Origin: Alphaproteobacteria bacterium
GTDB lineage: Bacteria > Pseudomonadota > Alphaproteobacteria > GCA-2731375
Direction of reading: 5' to 3'
NCBI GenBank assembly: GCA_029936195.1
Contig: JAPYUH010000007.1
Span: forward strand, 1 to 49,071
Length of the DNA stretch: 49,071 nucleotides
Every line of letters begins with the position of its first letter. The stretch's first letter is position 1. Under the pieces are notes generated by a model that was not told the origin of the DNA, did not search any database, and saw only the letters and a list, made by a program, of their open reading frames with translations. Below, piece by piece: positions 33,459 through 42,310 of the stretch. Position numbers and translations under genes: made by a program.

Positions 33459-35153
33459 CTATTTGCTGCGCAGCACCTTGCCGTTCAGTCCGCCGGCATG
33501 TTCGCCGTCCCGCATGAACAATTCGCCGTTGACGAACATATGGCTGTAGCCTTCGGACTTCTGGATATAACGCCCGGCGCCGGCGGGAAAGTCGTGCACG
33601 TATTCCGGGCCCCATAGTTTCAAACCATCAAAATCGACCACGTTGATATCGGCGAAGGCCCCCGGCGCGAGGACACCGCGCCCTTTCATATCGTACAACG
33701 CGGCCGGCTCCCCGGTCAGCTTGTGGATGGCGTTGGCCAAACTGAACCGGCCCCGTTCCTTGACCCAGTAGGTCAGGAAGTAGGTGGGCAGGCTGGCATC
33801 CATGATCTGGCCGCAATGGGCGCCTGAATCGCCCAGCCCCAGAACCACGTTGGGATCGTGCAGCATCTTCTCCACCGCCGACATGTCGGGATTGAGGAAG
33901 GGGAAATTGAACAGGGCAAGACCGTTGTCGGCGATGGATAGTTCGATGAAGGCCTCCGCCGGGCTCATGTTCAGCTTGGCGGCTTGTGCGGTCAGGCTTT
34001 GGCTCGGGTCCAGGTCATAGCGCGGCGCCGAATGGGACATCAGGTACAGATCGCTGAAATCCATGGGCGGCGGGTCCGACAGCGCCTGTTCCACCATGGA
34101 GGCGCGGTATTCGCTGTTGCGCAGATTCGCCAGCTTTTCATCCAGGCTCAGGCCGCGCAAGGCGCGCCAGGACGGCGCCCGGTCGAAGGGCGTGCGGTTC
34201 TGAAAACCGAACAGAACGCCGATACCCCGGGTGGTGGACTGGGGGTTGATGTTGGCGCCGGCCTTGTTGCTTTCGGCCACCTTGTCCAGGGTCCAGCTAT
34301 AGGCCTCGGGCATTTGCCGGTTCTGCGCCAGGCCAAAGGTGATCGGGCGGCCCGTATCGCGGCAGATATCGGTCATCCAGCCGATCTCGCTCTCGATTAA
34401 TTGCCGGATGATCTCTTCATCCGGAGAATTAATGGCGGTGGCGGCTTCCACCACGCCGGCACGATGCTTGCCCAGCGCGGCACAGATGCCCTTCAATTCC
34501 TGGGGCGTGGCATGGGTGCCGGGTACATTTTCGCCGTCAGGGGTAAAATGCAGGGGCGTGCGCGAGGTGGAAAAGCCCAAGGCGCCTCCCGCCATGGCCT
34601 CGTCCACCGCATCGTGCATGGCCTCGATCTGCTCCACGCTGGCGGGCGTGTTTTCCAAGGCCTCCTCGCCCATGGCGAACAGACGCACGGCGCAATGGCC
34701 GACCAGGCCGCCCACGTTGATACCCTTGGGCAGTTTGTCCAGGGCGCCAAGATATTCGCCATAGCTCTCCCAGTCCCACTTCATGCCGCTGTTGATGCTT
34801 TTGGCGGGCACGTCCTCGACCGATTCCATCAGCCGGGTCAAATATTCCCGGTCCTCCTTTTTGCACGGCGCGAAAGTGACGCCGCAATTGCCCATGACGG
34901 CCGAGGTCACCCCATGCCAGCACGAGGACGAGGCGATGGGATCCCAAGTGATCTGAGCATCAAGATGGGTATGAATATCGACAAACCCAGGCGTGACGAT
35001 ATGGCCGTCGGCATCAACTTCCTGCTTGGCCCTGCCCTCAACCTCGCCGACGGCGACAATCCGCTCGCCCTCGATGGCCACGTCGCCGCGATAGCCTTCC
35101 GTGCCGGTGCCGTCAATGATCGTGCCGTTTTTGATGATCAGGTCGTATGCCAT
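33459..35153 (-). CDS. D-aminoacylase-like amidohydrolase (N-acyl-D-amino-acid deacylase family)
   Basis: 564 residues. The amidohydrolase start YDLIIKNGTIIDGTG and the metal motif VDIHTHLDAQ (His61/His63) are clear, and LGLGDSGAHCGQIMD carries the catalytic Asp. The C-terminal GVLAPGAFADINVVDFD is the composite beta-sandwich strand. Members hydrolyse N-acyl-D-amino acids or related amides. The ATG at 35153 has GGAGA six bases before it; 38 further open codons upstream do not match the family. It is divergent from the PAS-like gene. Confidence 0.88.
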   Translation of the reverse strand: MAYDLIIKNGTIIDGTGTEGYRGDVAIEGERIVAVGEVEGRAKQEVDADGHIVTPGFVDIHTHLDAQITWDPIASSSCWHGVTSAVMGNCGVTFAPCKKEDREYLTRLMESVEDVPAKSINSGMKWDWESYGEYLGALDKLPKGINVGGLVGHCAVRLFAMGEEALENTPASVEQIEAMHDAVDEAMAGGALGFSTSRTPLHFTPDGENVPGTHATPQELKGICAALGKHRAGVVEAATAINSPDEEIIRQLIESEIGWMTDICRDTGRPITFGLAQNRQMPEAYSWTLDKVAESNKAGANINPQSTTRGIGVLFGFQNRTPFDRAPSWRALRGLSLDEKLANLRNSEYRASMVEQALSDPPPMDFSDLYLMSHSAPRYDLDPSQSLTAQAAKLNMSPAEAFIELSIADNGLALFNFPFLNPDMSAVEKMLHDPNVVLGLGDSGAHCGQIMDASLPTYFLTYWVKERGRFSLANAIHKLTGEPAALYDMKGRGVLAPGAFADINVVDFDGLKLWGPEYVHDFPAGAGRYIQKSEGYSHMFVNGELFMRDGEHAGGLNGKVLRSK

Positions 35154-35275
35154 GTCCGTCTCCGCCGTTTCTTGTCGCGTTGGTTGCCGTTTCCTCAGCT
35201 TTAATGATCGCCCGGCAATCGGCGAATTGCCAGAGAATTCTGTTTTCCTAAGAGCCACGCAGCCCATATACTATT

Positions 35276-35815
35276 ATGACAAATCAAGACGAAACCACAC
35301 GGGCGATGATCACGAACTGGTATTCAAACAATATCGATCCGAACTTTCTCTCCCGGCGGCTCCGGATTGCCTACACCATGTGGCTATGGGAGACGGTCAA
35401 TTGCGAAGACCAACCGCCAAGCCTGGATCCGCTCAAGGCCTGCCGTCTGTTCAGCGACATTGAACCGTTCATGGCCGTTGCCGAAGGCCCCACGGGCAAT
35501 GAATTTAGCACCTTCACTTATGCCTACGTGGGCGCCGGAGTCGAAGAAGTCTATGGCCAAAAGCTCTATGCCCAGCCCATGAACACTATCTTGACGGTTG
35601 CGGGCCGCGCGTTGGCCGAGGAATCCTATGCCGCGCTTCGCAAGGGACGCCGCCCCGTACTCTTTGGCATCAGCGGCTCGCCAGTCCTGAGCACGGAGAT
35701 TGAGGTCATCGTGATGCCCTTGCGTCACCTCAAGGACAATATGGAGCTGGCCGCCCTGGTCTACCAGTACGATGACCAAAAGTGCGACGACACCAAGCAG
35801 GTTGAACCGGCCTAA
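35276..35815 (+). CDS. PAS-like domain protein of unknown function
   Basis: 179 residues without signal or membrane segment. The middle (about 60-165) contains FTYAYVGAGVEEVYGQKLYA, then a helix, and two beta strands rich in Val/Ile (STEIEVIVMPLRHL, MELAALVYQY), like the small PAS-type sensor proteins common in alphaproteobacteria. No output domain is present, so it may bind a small ligand or partner. The family call is tentative. It lies between the divergent deacylase and the convergent sirtuin. Confidence 0.5.
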   Translation: MTNQDETTRAMITNWYSNNIDPNFLSRRLRIAYTMWLWETVNCEDQPPSLDPLKACRLFSDIEPFMAVAEGPTGNEFSTFTYAYVGAGVEEVYGQKLYAQPMNTILTVAGRALAEESYAALRKGRRPVLFGISGSPVLSTEIEVIVMPLRHLKDNMELAALVYQYDDQKCDDTKQVEPA

Positions 35816-35838
35816 CTACCAATACAAGTTTACAGACA

Positions 35839-36603
35839 CTAATTTACCGTCACGGCGTCGCCCAGGGTTTGGCCAATCTCGCCATTGATGACCAGATCCG
35901 CATGGCTGTCCAGATCGGTCGGTTCACGGTTCAGGATCACCATGCCCGAGCCGTTCTGTTTCGCCATGACGGGAAAACCCGCCGCCGGGTAAACCACCAG
36001 GGACGAGCCGATGGCGATAAACAGATCACAAGCCAGGGTTTCCCGCTGCGCCAGGGCCATCTTGTCTTCCGGCATGGCCTGACCGAAAGATATGGTCGCG
36101 GTCTTCATGAATTCGCTGCCACAAGCGCTGCAAATCGGCATGGTCTCGTCCGCTACAAAGGCCGCCTTGATGGGCTCCAACTCATGGCGTTGGCCGCAGC
36201 CCAGGCATTTGGCATAGGTGGCGTTGCCATGCAACTCGATCACCTGGCCGTCGGGCACGCCGGAGGCCTGGTGCAGGCCGTCCACATTCTGGGTAATGAC
36301 GGCGGAGACCTTGCCCACCTCCACCAGGCGGGCGACGGCGCGGTGGCCGCGATTGGGTTCAGCGGTGTTCATGGTGTGGTCCATGGCGAATTTCCGCCGC
36401 CAGGATTCACGGCGCATCTCGGCCGAGGCCATGAAATCGCTGAAATCGATTGGTTTGTATTTTGTCCACAGGCCGCCGGGGCTGCGAAAATCCGGAATCC
36501 CGGATTCCGTCGAGATGCCGGCGCCGGTGAATATCACCACGCATTCCGCACCCTCAATTAAATCATGCAACCGCTTGACGTCATCCTGATTGGCAAATTC
36601 CAT
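35839..36603 (-). CDS. NAD-dependent protein deacylase, sirtuin family
   Basis: 254 residues. The NAD motifs are TGAGISTESGIPDFRSPGG (residues 26-44) and QNVDGLH (105-111), the catalytic histidine is His125 in ELHG, and the zinc cysteines are 133/136 and 158/161. It removes acyl groups from lysines, releasing nicotinamide and O-acyl-ADP-ribose. Many acyl-CoA enzymes in the window would be plausible targets, which is inference. The candidate structured RNA lies upstream on the same strand, 113 bases before the ATG. Confidence 0.95.
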   Translation of the reverse strand: MEFANQDDVKRLHDLIEGAECVVIFTGAGISTESGIPDFRSPGGLWTKYKPIDFSDFMASAEMRRESWRRKFAMDHTMNTAEPNRGHRAVARLVEVGKVSAVITQNVDGLHQASGVPDGQVIELHGNATYAKCLGCGQRHELEPIKAAFVADETMPICSACGSEFMKTATISFGQAMPEDKMALAQRETLACDLFIAIGSSLVVYPAAGFPVMAKQNGSGMVILNREPTDLDSHADLVINGEIGQTLGDAVTVN

Positions 36604-36715
36604 GCGATCGTTCCCATACCATGCCGATTATGGCAGCATAATCACCTTCCCTTGCGCTCACTGGCAAGAGGAACCTATGTAAAACACCAATTAGAAATTA
36701 GGATCCGCAGAGCAA

Positions 36716-36922
36716 GAGCTGGCAAAGAAATGGCCGTGTCGTTGCCGACACGACCATTTCTGTTGTTGAGGGCAGCGGATGGGGGCCGCAGCCCTCGGCG
36801 CGAGCAGGGGAATGCCGCGCCAGGGGACTGTATATTGGCCGTCCAATAGGACGCGCCAACTGCCGCCCATGTCGCCTCGCAAACAAGGTTGAACCAAGTA
36901 ACAAGGCGCATATCAGCGACAT
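36716..36922 (-). ncRNA. Candidate structured small RNA with four strong hairpins
   Basis: Read leftward, four near-perfect stems follow in 133 bases. The first is 36835-36859 (10 bp, one bulge, loop UAUU). The second is 36797-36821 (9 bp, one bulge, loop UUCCCC). The third is 36768-36796 (11 bp with one U-U, loop CCCCCAU). The fourth is 36727-36760 (15 bp including one G-U, GCAA tetraloop), followed by UUUGCC. AUGUCGC at the predicted 5' end can pair with GCGACAU before the first stem. The C-rich loops resemble anti-Shine-Dalgarno loops of regulatory RNAs. Overlapping ORFs show no family. Ends are approximate; no known Rfam-type motif was recognised. Confidence 0.55.
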
Positions 36923-36928
36923 CCGCGC

Positions 36929-36957
36929 AATATATAACCCGTCACCAAAAACTGCAA
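36929..36957 (-). promoter_or_regulatory. Predicted promoter of the structured RNA
   Basis: On the minus strand TTGCAG (36952-36957) and TATATT (36929-36934) are 17 bases apart. The -10 matches five of six consensus bases, the -35 only three of six. Transcription would begin near 36922, exactly where the foldable region starts. Confidence 0.45.
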
Positions 36958-37074
36958 AGCGCTAATTTCACATTTCGTTAAGATATCGAAGGGTAAGCTT
37001 AAGGGTGTGAAAATCATATTCAATTGTTGATTCCCTGCCGAAGAATCGGCGCCCAATACAAGAATGTAATCAAT

Positions 37075-38223
37075 ATGAGGGGCATGCTCGCTAAAGCCAT
37101 TCATCCACCCGTCAGGGATTCCGAAGTGCGGGAGCTGTTCAAACTCGCTCAAGAGAAATCAAAGGAAGGCCGGGAACCGCTGTACAAAGCGATTGGTGAT
37201 CTTTTTGAACGCCGGGCCGACGAGCTGCAGACCGTCGAGCGGGCGATGATGATCGAGATTCTAGAGCGCTTGAGCCTCGATGTTGAAATGTCGATCCGCT
37301 CGGGTCTCGCCAACCGGTTGAACGAAAACGGCGATGCGCCGTACGATTTGATCCACATGCTGGCCAATGACGAAGTTCAGGTGGCCTATAAAATTCTTGC
37401 ATCCAGCCCCATTCTGCACGACAGCGACCTGATCGAAGTGGTGCGCCACCGCACCATGCAGCATCAGTTGGCGGTCGCCATCCGCAAGGACGTCAGCGAA
37501 GAAGTTTTCGCCGCCCTGGTCGAGGCGGGAACGGAAGATGTCATCGTCACATTGTTGTATAACCAGGACGCCGGCATTTCGGCCGATGTGCTGGACCATC
37601 TGGCAGAGGAATCCAAACGCGTCGACAGCTATCAAAAACCACTCGTGCGCCGGCCCGATCTTCCCACGGAATTGGCGGAGCGGATGTACTACTGGGTCTC
37701 CGCCGCGGTGCGCAATTATATCGTCAATAACTTTGATATCGACATCGATGACCTGGACGATCAGATGTCGGCCACCATTTCGGATGTGCTGGAAACCAAA
37801 AAGAGCGACGACGATAGTGGCATCGCGGCCGAAGGCCTGGTGGACCGTCTGTTTGACGGCGGCGGACTGTCGGCGGATTTCGCCCTGAAATCGCTGCATC
37901 AGGGCCAGGTGTCCATATTCGAGTTCTCCTTCGCCAAGATGGTTGGGATCAGACCCGTCCTGGCCCGGCGCATCGTCTATGAACCGGGTGGCGAGGCCCT
38001 GGGCATTGCCTGCCGAGCCATCGGCCTGGAACGCACGGTGTATTTGCAGATCTATCAATTAACCCGCAAGGCGCGCAGCAGCGAAAACCGCCTGGGCAAG
38101 GATGAAGTGGTACGGCTGACCAAGTTTTATGAATCAATCACCCGCGAAGCCGCCTTCCTGGTGCTGCGCAAATGGCAGCGCGACAAACGCTATTTGGATG
38201 CCGACCGCGCCTTGAAAAAATAA
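37075..38223 (+). CDS. DUF2336 domain protein
   Basis: About 382 residues, helical and HEAT-like at the N-terminus (ERAMMIEILERLSLDVEMSI, then L-A-N-D-E-V-Q-V-A), with the DUF2336 pattern that is almost limited to alphaproteobacteria. YNQDAGISADVLDHLAEES and DLPTELAERMYYWVSAAVRN are characteristic. Its function is unknown; soluble and cytosolic by sequence. Starts at 37075 or 37084 are both possible, and GAGGGG lies between them. It is divergent from the candidate small RNA and sirtuin. Confidence 0.85.
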   Translation: MRGMLAKAIHPPVRDSEVRELFKLAQEKSKEGREPLYKAIGDLFERRADELQTVERAMMIEILERLSLDVEMSIRSGLANRLNENGDAPYDLIHMLANDEVQVAYKILASSPILHDSDLIEVVRHRTMQHQLAVAIRKDVSEEVFAALVEAGTEDVIVTLLYNQDAGISADVLDHLAEESKRVDSYQKPLVRRPDLPTELAERMYYWVSAAVRNYIVNNFDIDIDDLDDQMSATISDVLETKKSDDDSGIAAEGLVDRLFDGGGLSADFALKSLHQGQVSIFEFSFAKMVGIRPVLARRIVYEPGGEALGIACRAIGLERTVYLQIYQLTRKARSSENRLGKDEVVRLTKFYESITREAAFLVLRKWQRDKRYLDADRALKK

Positions 38224-38242
38224 TTGCGAATGTGCCAATTAC

Positions 38243-38266
38243 CAGCGGCAAAATAGCGCTGCCCTT
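38243..38266 (+). terminator. Possible Rho-independent terminator after DUF2336
   Basis: CAGCG (38243-38247) and CGCTG (38257-38261) form a short stem, followed by CCC and five T residues. The stem is only 5 bp, so the call is weak. Confidence 0.35.
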
Positions 38267-38338
38267 TTTCCTCGCGACATTGCATAATCACCCCTATATC
38301 CATGTCACATTACGGATGTATTGGAGGCGAAGCCGCGC

Positions 38339-39364
38339 ATGATTGATCATCTGATTGATCCCTCAACTGAACAGCTGATTGACCCGTTTGGACGTACTGT
38401 TGACTATTTGCGGGTCTCGGTCACGGACCGCTGCGATTTCCGCTGCGCCTATTGCATGTCCGAGGATATGTCCTTCCTGCCCAAGTCCGAAGTGTTGAGC
38501 CTGGAGGAATTGGAACGCCTGTGCCGTACCTTCATCGATCTTGGCGTCCGCAAGTTGCGCATCACGGGCGGCGAACCCCTGGTGCGGCGCAATGTGTTGT
38601 GGCTGTTCCAGCAACTGGGCCGGCACCTGGACACGGGCGCCTTGGACGAGTTGACCTTGACCACCAATGGTTCTCAATTATCGCGCCATGCGGCCGATCT
38701 TTATGCGGCTGGGGTGCGGCGGATCAATGTGTCCTTGGATACCTTGAACCCAGACAAATTCCTGGCCATTACCCGCTGGGGCAAATTCGACCGGGTGATG
38801 GCGGGCATTGAGGCCGCTCAACAGGCCGGACTGGCGGTCAAGATCAATGCCGTGGCGCTGAAGAACTTCAACGAGGACGAGTTGGACGGAATGCTCGCCT
38901 GGTGCGGCGAACGTGGCCTGGACATCACCTTGATCGAGGCCATGCCCATGGGCGACGTTGGCCAGAACAGGGCCGATCAACATCTGTCGCTGGCGGAAGT
39001 ACGGACCATCCTGGAACGAAACTGGACTTTGCGGGACAACGATTACCAGACCGGTGGGCCGGCCCGCTATGTCACCGTGGCCGAAACGGGGCGAAGGCTG
39101 GGCTTTATCACGCCGTTGAGCCACAATTTTTGCGAGGCCTGCAACCGTGTCCGCCTGACCTGCACGGGCACCTTGTTCATGTGCCTGGGCCAGGACGATG
39201 CCGCCGACCTGCGCGCGCCGCTGCGGGCATCGGCGGATGACGAGGTTTTGCGCAAAGCCATTCACGAGGCTATCGCGCGCAAGCCCAAGGGCCATGATTT
39301 TATCATCGACCGTGACCGCACGAACCCCGCCGTGGCCCGACATATGAGCGTCACCGGCGGCTGA
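38339..39364 (+). CDS. moaA: GTP 3',8-cyclase MoaA
   Basis: 341 residues. The radical-SAM cluster is C32-x3-C36-x2-C39 (CDFRCAYCM). The C-terminal GTP-side cluster is Cys265, Cys268 and Cys275 ([11 protein letters not shown]). The protein ends in the conserved Gly-Gly. It makes the first intermediate of molybdenum cofactor, which the molybdopterin oxidoreductase at 18-20.6 kb needs. The ATG at 38339 lies 12 bases after GGAGGC; a TTG at 38321 would add six residues. No other moa genes are adjacent. Confidence 0.97.
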   Translation: MIDHLIDPSTEQLIDPFGRTVDYLRVSVTDRCDFRCAYCMSEDMSFLPKSEVLSLEELERLCRTFIDLGVRKLRITGGEPLVRRNVLWLFQQLGRHLDTGALDELTLTTNGSQLSRHAADLYAAGVRRINVSLDTLNPDKFLAITRWGKFDRVMAGIEAAQQAGLAVKINAVALKNFNEDELDGMLAWCGERGLDITLIEAMPMGDVGQNRADQHLSLAEVRTILERNWTLRDNDYQTGGPARYVTVAETGRRLGFITPLSHNFCEACNRVRLTCTGTLFMCLGQDDAADLRAPLRASADDEVLRKAIHEAIARKPKGHDFIIDRDRTNPAVARHMSVTGG

Positions 39365-39369
39365 TCGAT

Positions 39370-40673
39370 TTGACGCAATGGATCGTCAGATTTCTAGTAT
39401 TGCTGTTTAGCGGCCTTCTAGCCGGGCCCGCCCATACAGCGGAAAAATACAGCGCACCCCGCCGGGCGGTTCATTTGAGTGTACCTTACCTGGATCAGGC
39501 CGTCTCGCCGGCGGCGGCGGTTATCCGTGCCGTGCGAAAGTATGAGCCCCGCATGGTCCGCGAAGATTTTGGCCAGGCCGTGGCCCGCTATCAACGGGCC
39601 GCCGACCAGGGCTTCATCATGGCGCACTACAATCTAGCCCGCGCTTACGCGGATGGCCGGGGCGTCGACCGTGATTTCAGCCGCGCCTTGATCAGTTTCC
39701 GCGTTGCCGCCCACCTAGGCAACGTACCGGCAATTTTTCGCCTGGCCGAGTTTTACCTGGCCGGCCTGGGCATGCCCAAGAATCGTGTGGAAGCGCAAGC
39801 CTACTACTACGTCGCCGCCAGCCTGCAAAATGAGGCGGCGGTCCGGGCCCAAGGCCTATTGGCGCCACACCTCAATAATGACCAAATGCAACAAGTCGAA
39901 AACGGGCCCGCGAGATACGTGACAAAATCCCCCGCATCGACCTGATCCTGCAACGGGGCCAGGAGCGCGAGCTGCTGACGGCGGCGGCGGCGGGAAATCT
40001 GCTGCGGGTCGAAGCGTTGTTGAAGGGCGGCGTTGATGCCAACGCCATCAATGCCCAGGGCCGAACCTCCATCATCACGGCGGCCTGGCGCGGCCATATC
40101 CGTATCGTCCGCACCCTGCTGAATGCCGGTGTGGAAATCGATGCCACCGACAACGAGGGCCGGACCGCCCTGTGCTGGGCCGCCATCAATGGCGATCCCG
40201 ACATCGTCGATCTGCTGCTGGATGAAGTGGCCCTAATCGACGTTCGCGACAACAAGGGGCTGACCCCTTTGATGCGGGCGGCCTGGAATGGCCATGAAGA
40301 TATTGTCGAGGCATTGTTGGAGAGTGGCGCGGATAAACATGCGGCCGATGATCGCGGCGTCACCGCGATGCAACGAGCAGAGGCGGTGAACGAACGGGGC
40401 ATTGTCCATTTGTTGCTCCAGGACCTCGCGCGAGGCGCGCGGGAAACCCCGGTACCGCCGGCTGATGGTGGCCACAATATTGGTGCCCAGGCCTCGTTGG
40501 ACCAACGGCCCGGCGGAGCCGCACCAGGGAATGCTGACAGCACATCCGCGGCCGGGACGTCCAGCCTCGTGGCGCAACTGATAACCATTCTAACCCAGGG
40601 CTGGCTGATAATCCTGGTGGTCATTGCGATCGGGGCATTGTTGCTGTTCCTAGGATTTCGCAGGCGGTCTTAG
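39370..40673 (+). pseudogene. Secreted Sel1-repeat / ankyrin / C-terminal membrane anchor protein, frameshifted
   Basis: Frame one (39370-39945) has a signal peptide and Sel1 repeats (GFIMAHYNLARAYADGRGVD). Frame two continues with four ankyrin repeats (from ELLTAAAAGNLLRVEALLKG), a linker and a C-terminal membrane helix (LIILVVIAIGALLLFLGF) with R-R-R. Adding one A to the A4 run at 39899-39902 joins them smoothly (Q-Q-V-E-K-R-A-R-E), giving about 434 residues. Frame two alone has only a TTG (40017). The start is TTG 39370. A periplasmic scaffold anchored by its tail is the likely natural product. Its stop overlaps the convergent gene's stop. Confidence 0.75.
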
Positions 40674-41152
40674 CGCAGATCAACACGGTGCGCATAATTC
40701 CGCCCATCGCTGATGGTAATCCGCGCAAAGCCAAGCATTCTGGCAAGATCAAAAAATGTGAACAAATCTTCCACCGCCAGATTGCGGAACAGGACGGGGG
40801 TACGGGCTTCCACCGTCAATTGCGCCAACACTCCGCGGGCCCGCAACAGGGTCGCGAAACTATGCTGATCCAGCCCGACGATGATCATTTTTTCCGCATC
40901 ATCGCCCTTGGCGAACATGGCGTATCGGGGCGGAAAGCCGCGACCGTGTTGCCCGTTGGTCTGGGCCACGATGTAACCGATACGCACTTCGCGGCTGGCA
41001 TTTTCCATGATGGGGGAGCGGGCGCGAAAGGTCTCCTCGCTGGTGATGGGCGGATAATATTAACCTGCATGACGGTCGGCGGACCGCGCGGCGTTCGGCG
41101 GCGCCAAGACAATCACAATGGGCAAAAATAACCATAAAATGCGGCTCGGCAT
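40670..41152 (-). pseudogene. Secreted protein gene with in-frame TAA after the signal peptide
   Basis: From ATG 41152 (AGGGGAAG about 8 bases before it) the frame encodes a clean signal peptide, MPSRILWLFLPIVIVLAPP then N-A-A-R-S-A, then a TAA at 41060-41062. It continues in the same frame with YYPPITSEETFRARSPIMEN and about 110 more residues (FTFFDLARMLGFARITISDG) to the stop at 40670. The open part from ATG 41008 (112 residues) has no secretion signal of its own. The mature domain resembles small exported alphaproteobacterial proteins of unknown role. One base change restores the gene, so it is either a fresh nonsense mutation or an error. Confidence 0.7.
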
Positions 41153-41218
41153 AATTTCTTCCCCTAGGAATTGTGGTTATCTGTCATTATGTGATCTCGA
41201 TTGCGATTTGGCCAACTA

Positions 41219-41488
41219 ATACCAAGTGACGGTGATAAAGACCCATATAGATGCTTTACGAAAGCTTTCGGGTTGGAGCGCGTTGCGCCGCAGTATTTTG
41301 GGGTGCTGGTACCACAAACGGCGCGGGACGCCTCCGAAAGCCTTCGTAAAGCGTCGAATTCGGTCGTTTCAGAGACCCCTCGGCGGCGTCGTGAAAGTTT
41401 GACGGTAGCAGTACCGCCGGCACATCCACTCCTACCCGAGGGGTCTCTGAAACGATCTATATGAGTCTTTATCACCGTCACTTGGTAT
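41219..41488. mobile_element. MITE-like element of nested inverted repeats
   Basis: 270 bases. Terminal 34-base repeats (41219-41252 and 41455-41488) match at 33 of 34 positions, beginning ATACCAAGTGACGGTG. Inside are two further arms: 41253-41271 with 41334-41352 (18 of 19) and 41366-41383 with 41436-41453 (18 of 18, GTTTCAGAGACCCCTCGG). The whole can fold as a three-way cruciform. It encodes no convincing protein and lies between the dead secreted-protein gene and NAD kinase. TA-rich flanks fit a TA-targeting transposon family, which is inference. Confidence 0.7.
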
Positions 41489-41542
41489 AAGTCTGATTGC
41501 AACGGCGCGGCGACAAAAACACGATGGGTGGATTACGGGCGG

Positions 41543-42310
41543 ATGGCTGGCAAAAAGGTAACCTTCATGGCGAGCGAGACGCCGCAGGCCGCGGCCGCAT
41601 TGGTGCAACTGCGAGACCGCTACGATGATGTCGGCCCGGAGGCGGCGGACATCATTGTCGTCCTGGGTGGCGATGGATATATGTTGAGCGTGCTGCATGA
41701 TACCCGGCATCTTTCCCTGCCCATCTACGGCATGAACCAGGGCACAGTCGGCTTCCTGATGAACGATTTTTCATCCGCTGATTTGCAAGCCCGGCTTGCC
41801 GCCGCCGAACTGGCGGTGCTCCGCCCCCTGGCGATGGTCGCGCGGGATGCCAGCGGTAAACTGCACGAGGCCATGGCCATCAACGAGGTCTCGGTCTTTC
41901 GCGAAACCCGCCAAGCGGCCAAGATCCGGATTTCCATCGACGGCAATGTGCGTCTTGAAGAACTGGTATGCGACGGCGTGCTGGTCGCCACGCCCGCCGG
42001 CAGTACCGCCTACAATCTCTCCGCTCATGGCTCCATCATTCCCCTGGATGCCGAGATCCTGGCCCTGACGCCGATTTCCGCCTTTCGCCCCCGGCGCTGG
42101 CGCGGCGCGCTGCTGCCGGGCACCGCACGGGTCCGCTTCGATATTCTGGAGCCCGACAAGCGCCCGGTTTCCGTGGTCGCCGACAACCGGGAATTCCGCT
42201 CCGTGGTCGAGATTGAAGTGGTCGAGGACCATGCCGACGAACTGCATTTATTGTTTGATCCGGAACATAATTTGGAAGAACGCATTTTGAACGAACAGTT
42301 TATTCCATGA
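41543..42310 (+). CDS. nadK: NAD kinase
   Basis: 255 residues, the short form usual in alphaproteobacteria. The GGDGYML motif binds NAD and holds the catalytic Asp. [15 protein letters not shown] and [20 protein letters not shown] are the other family blocks. It phosphorylates NAD to NADP. ATG 41543 gives the family start [14 protein letters not shown] 41528 adds five residues. The element at 41219-41488 lies only 55 bases upstream and may affect its promoter. The TGA overlaps the next ATG by four bases, so it leads an operon. Confidence 0.94.
   Translation: MAGKKVTFMASETPQAAAALVQLRDRYDDVGPEAADIIVVLGGDGYMLSVLHDTRHLSLPIYGMNQGTVGFLMNDFSSADLQARLAAAELAVLRPLAMVARDASGKLHEAMAINEVSVFRETRQAAKIRISIDGNVRLEELVCDGVLVATPAGSTAYNLSAHGSIIPLDAEILALTPISAFRPRRWRGALLPGTARVRFDILEPDKRPVSVVADNREFRSVVEIEVVEDHADELHLLFDPEHNLEERILNEQFIP

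Noticed and set aside
36886-36894. GGTTCAACC on the minus strand resembling a tRNA or tmRNA T-arm
   Set aside because: No complementary arms or acceptor stem surround it.
36675-36922. Overlapping minus-strand ORFs of 68-78 codons upstream of the sirtuin
   Set aside because: Three different frames are open at once, none has a ribosome site or family pattern, and the same bases form four strong hairpins, so RNA structure explains the region better.
41164-41502. Minus-strand ORF through the nested inverted repeats
   Set aside because: Open only because the element lacks stops; its residues simply mirror the inverted repeats and it starts inside the flank.
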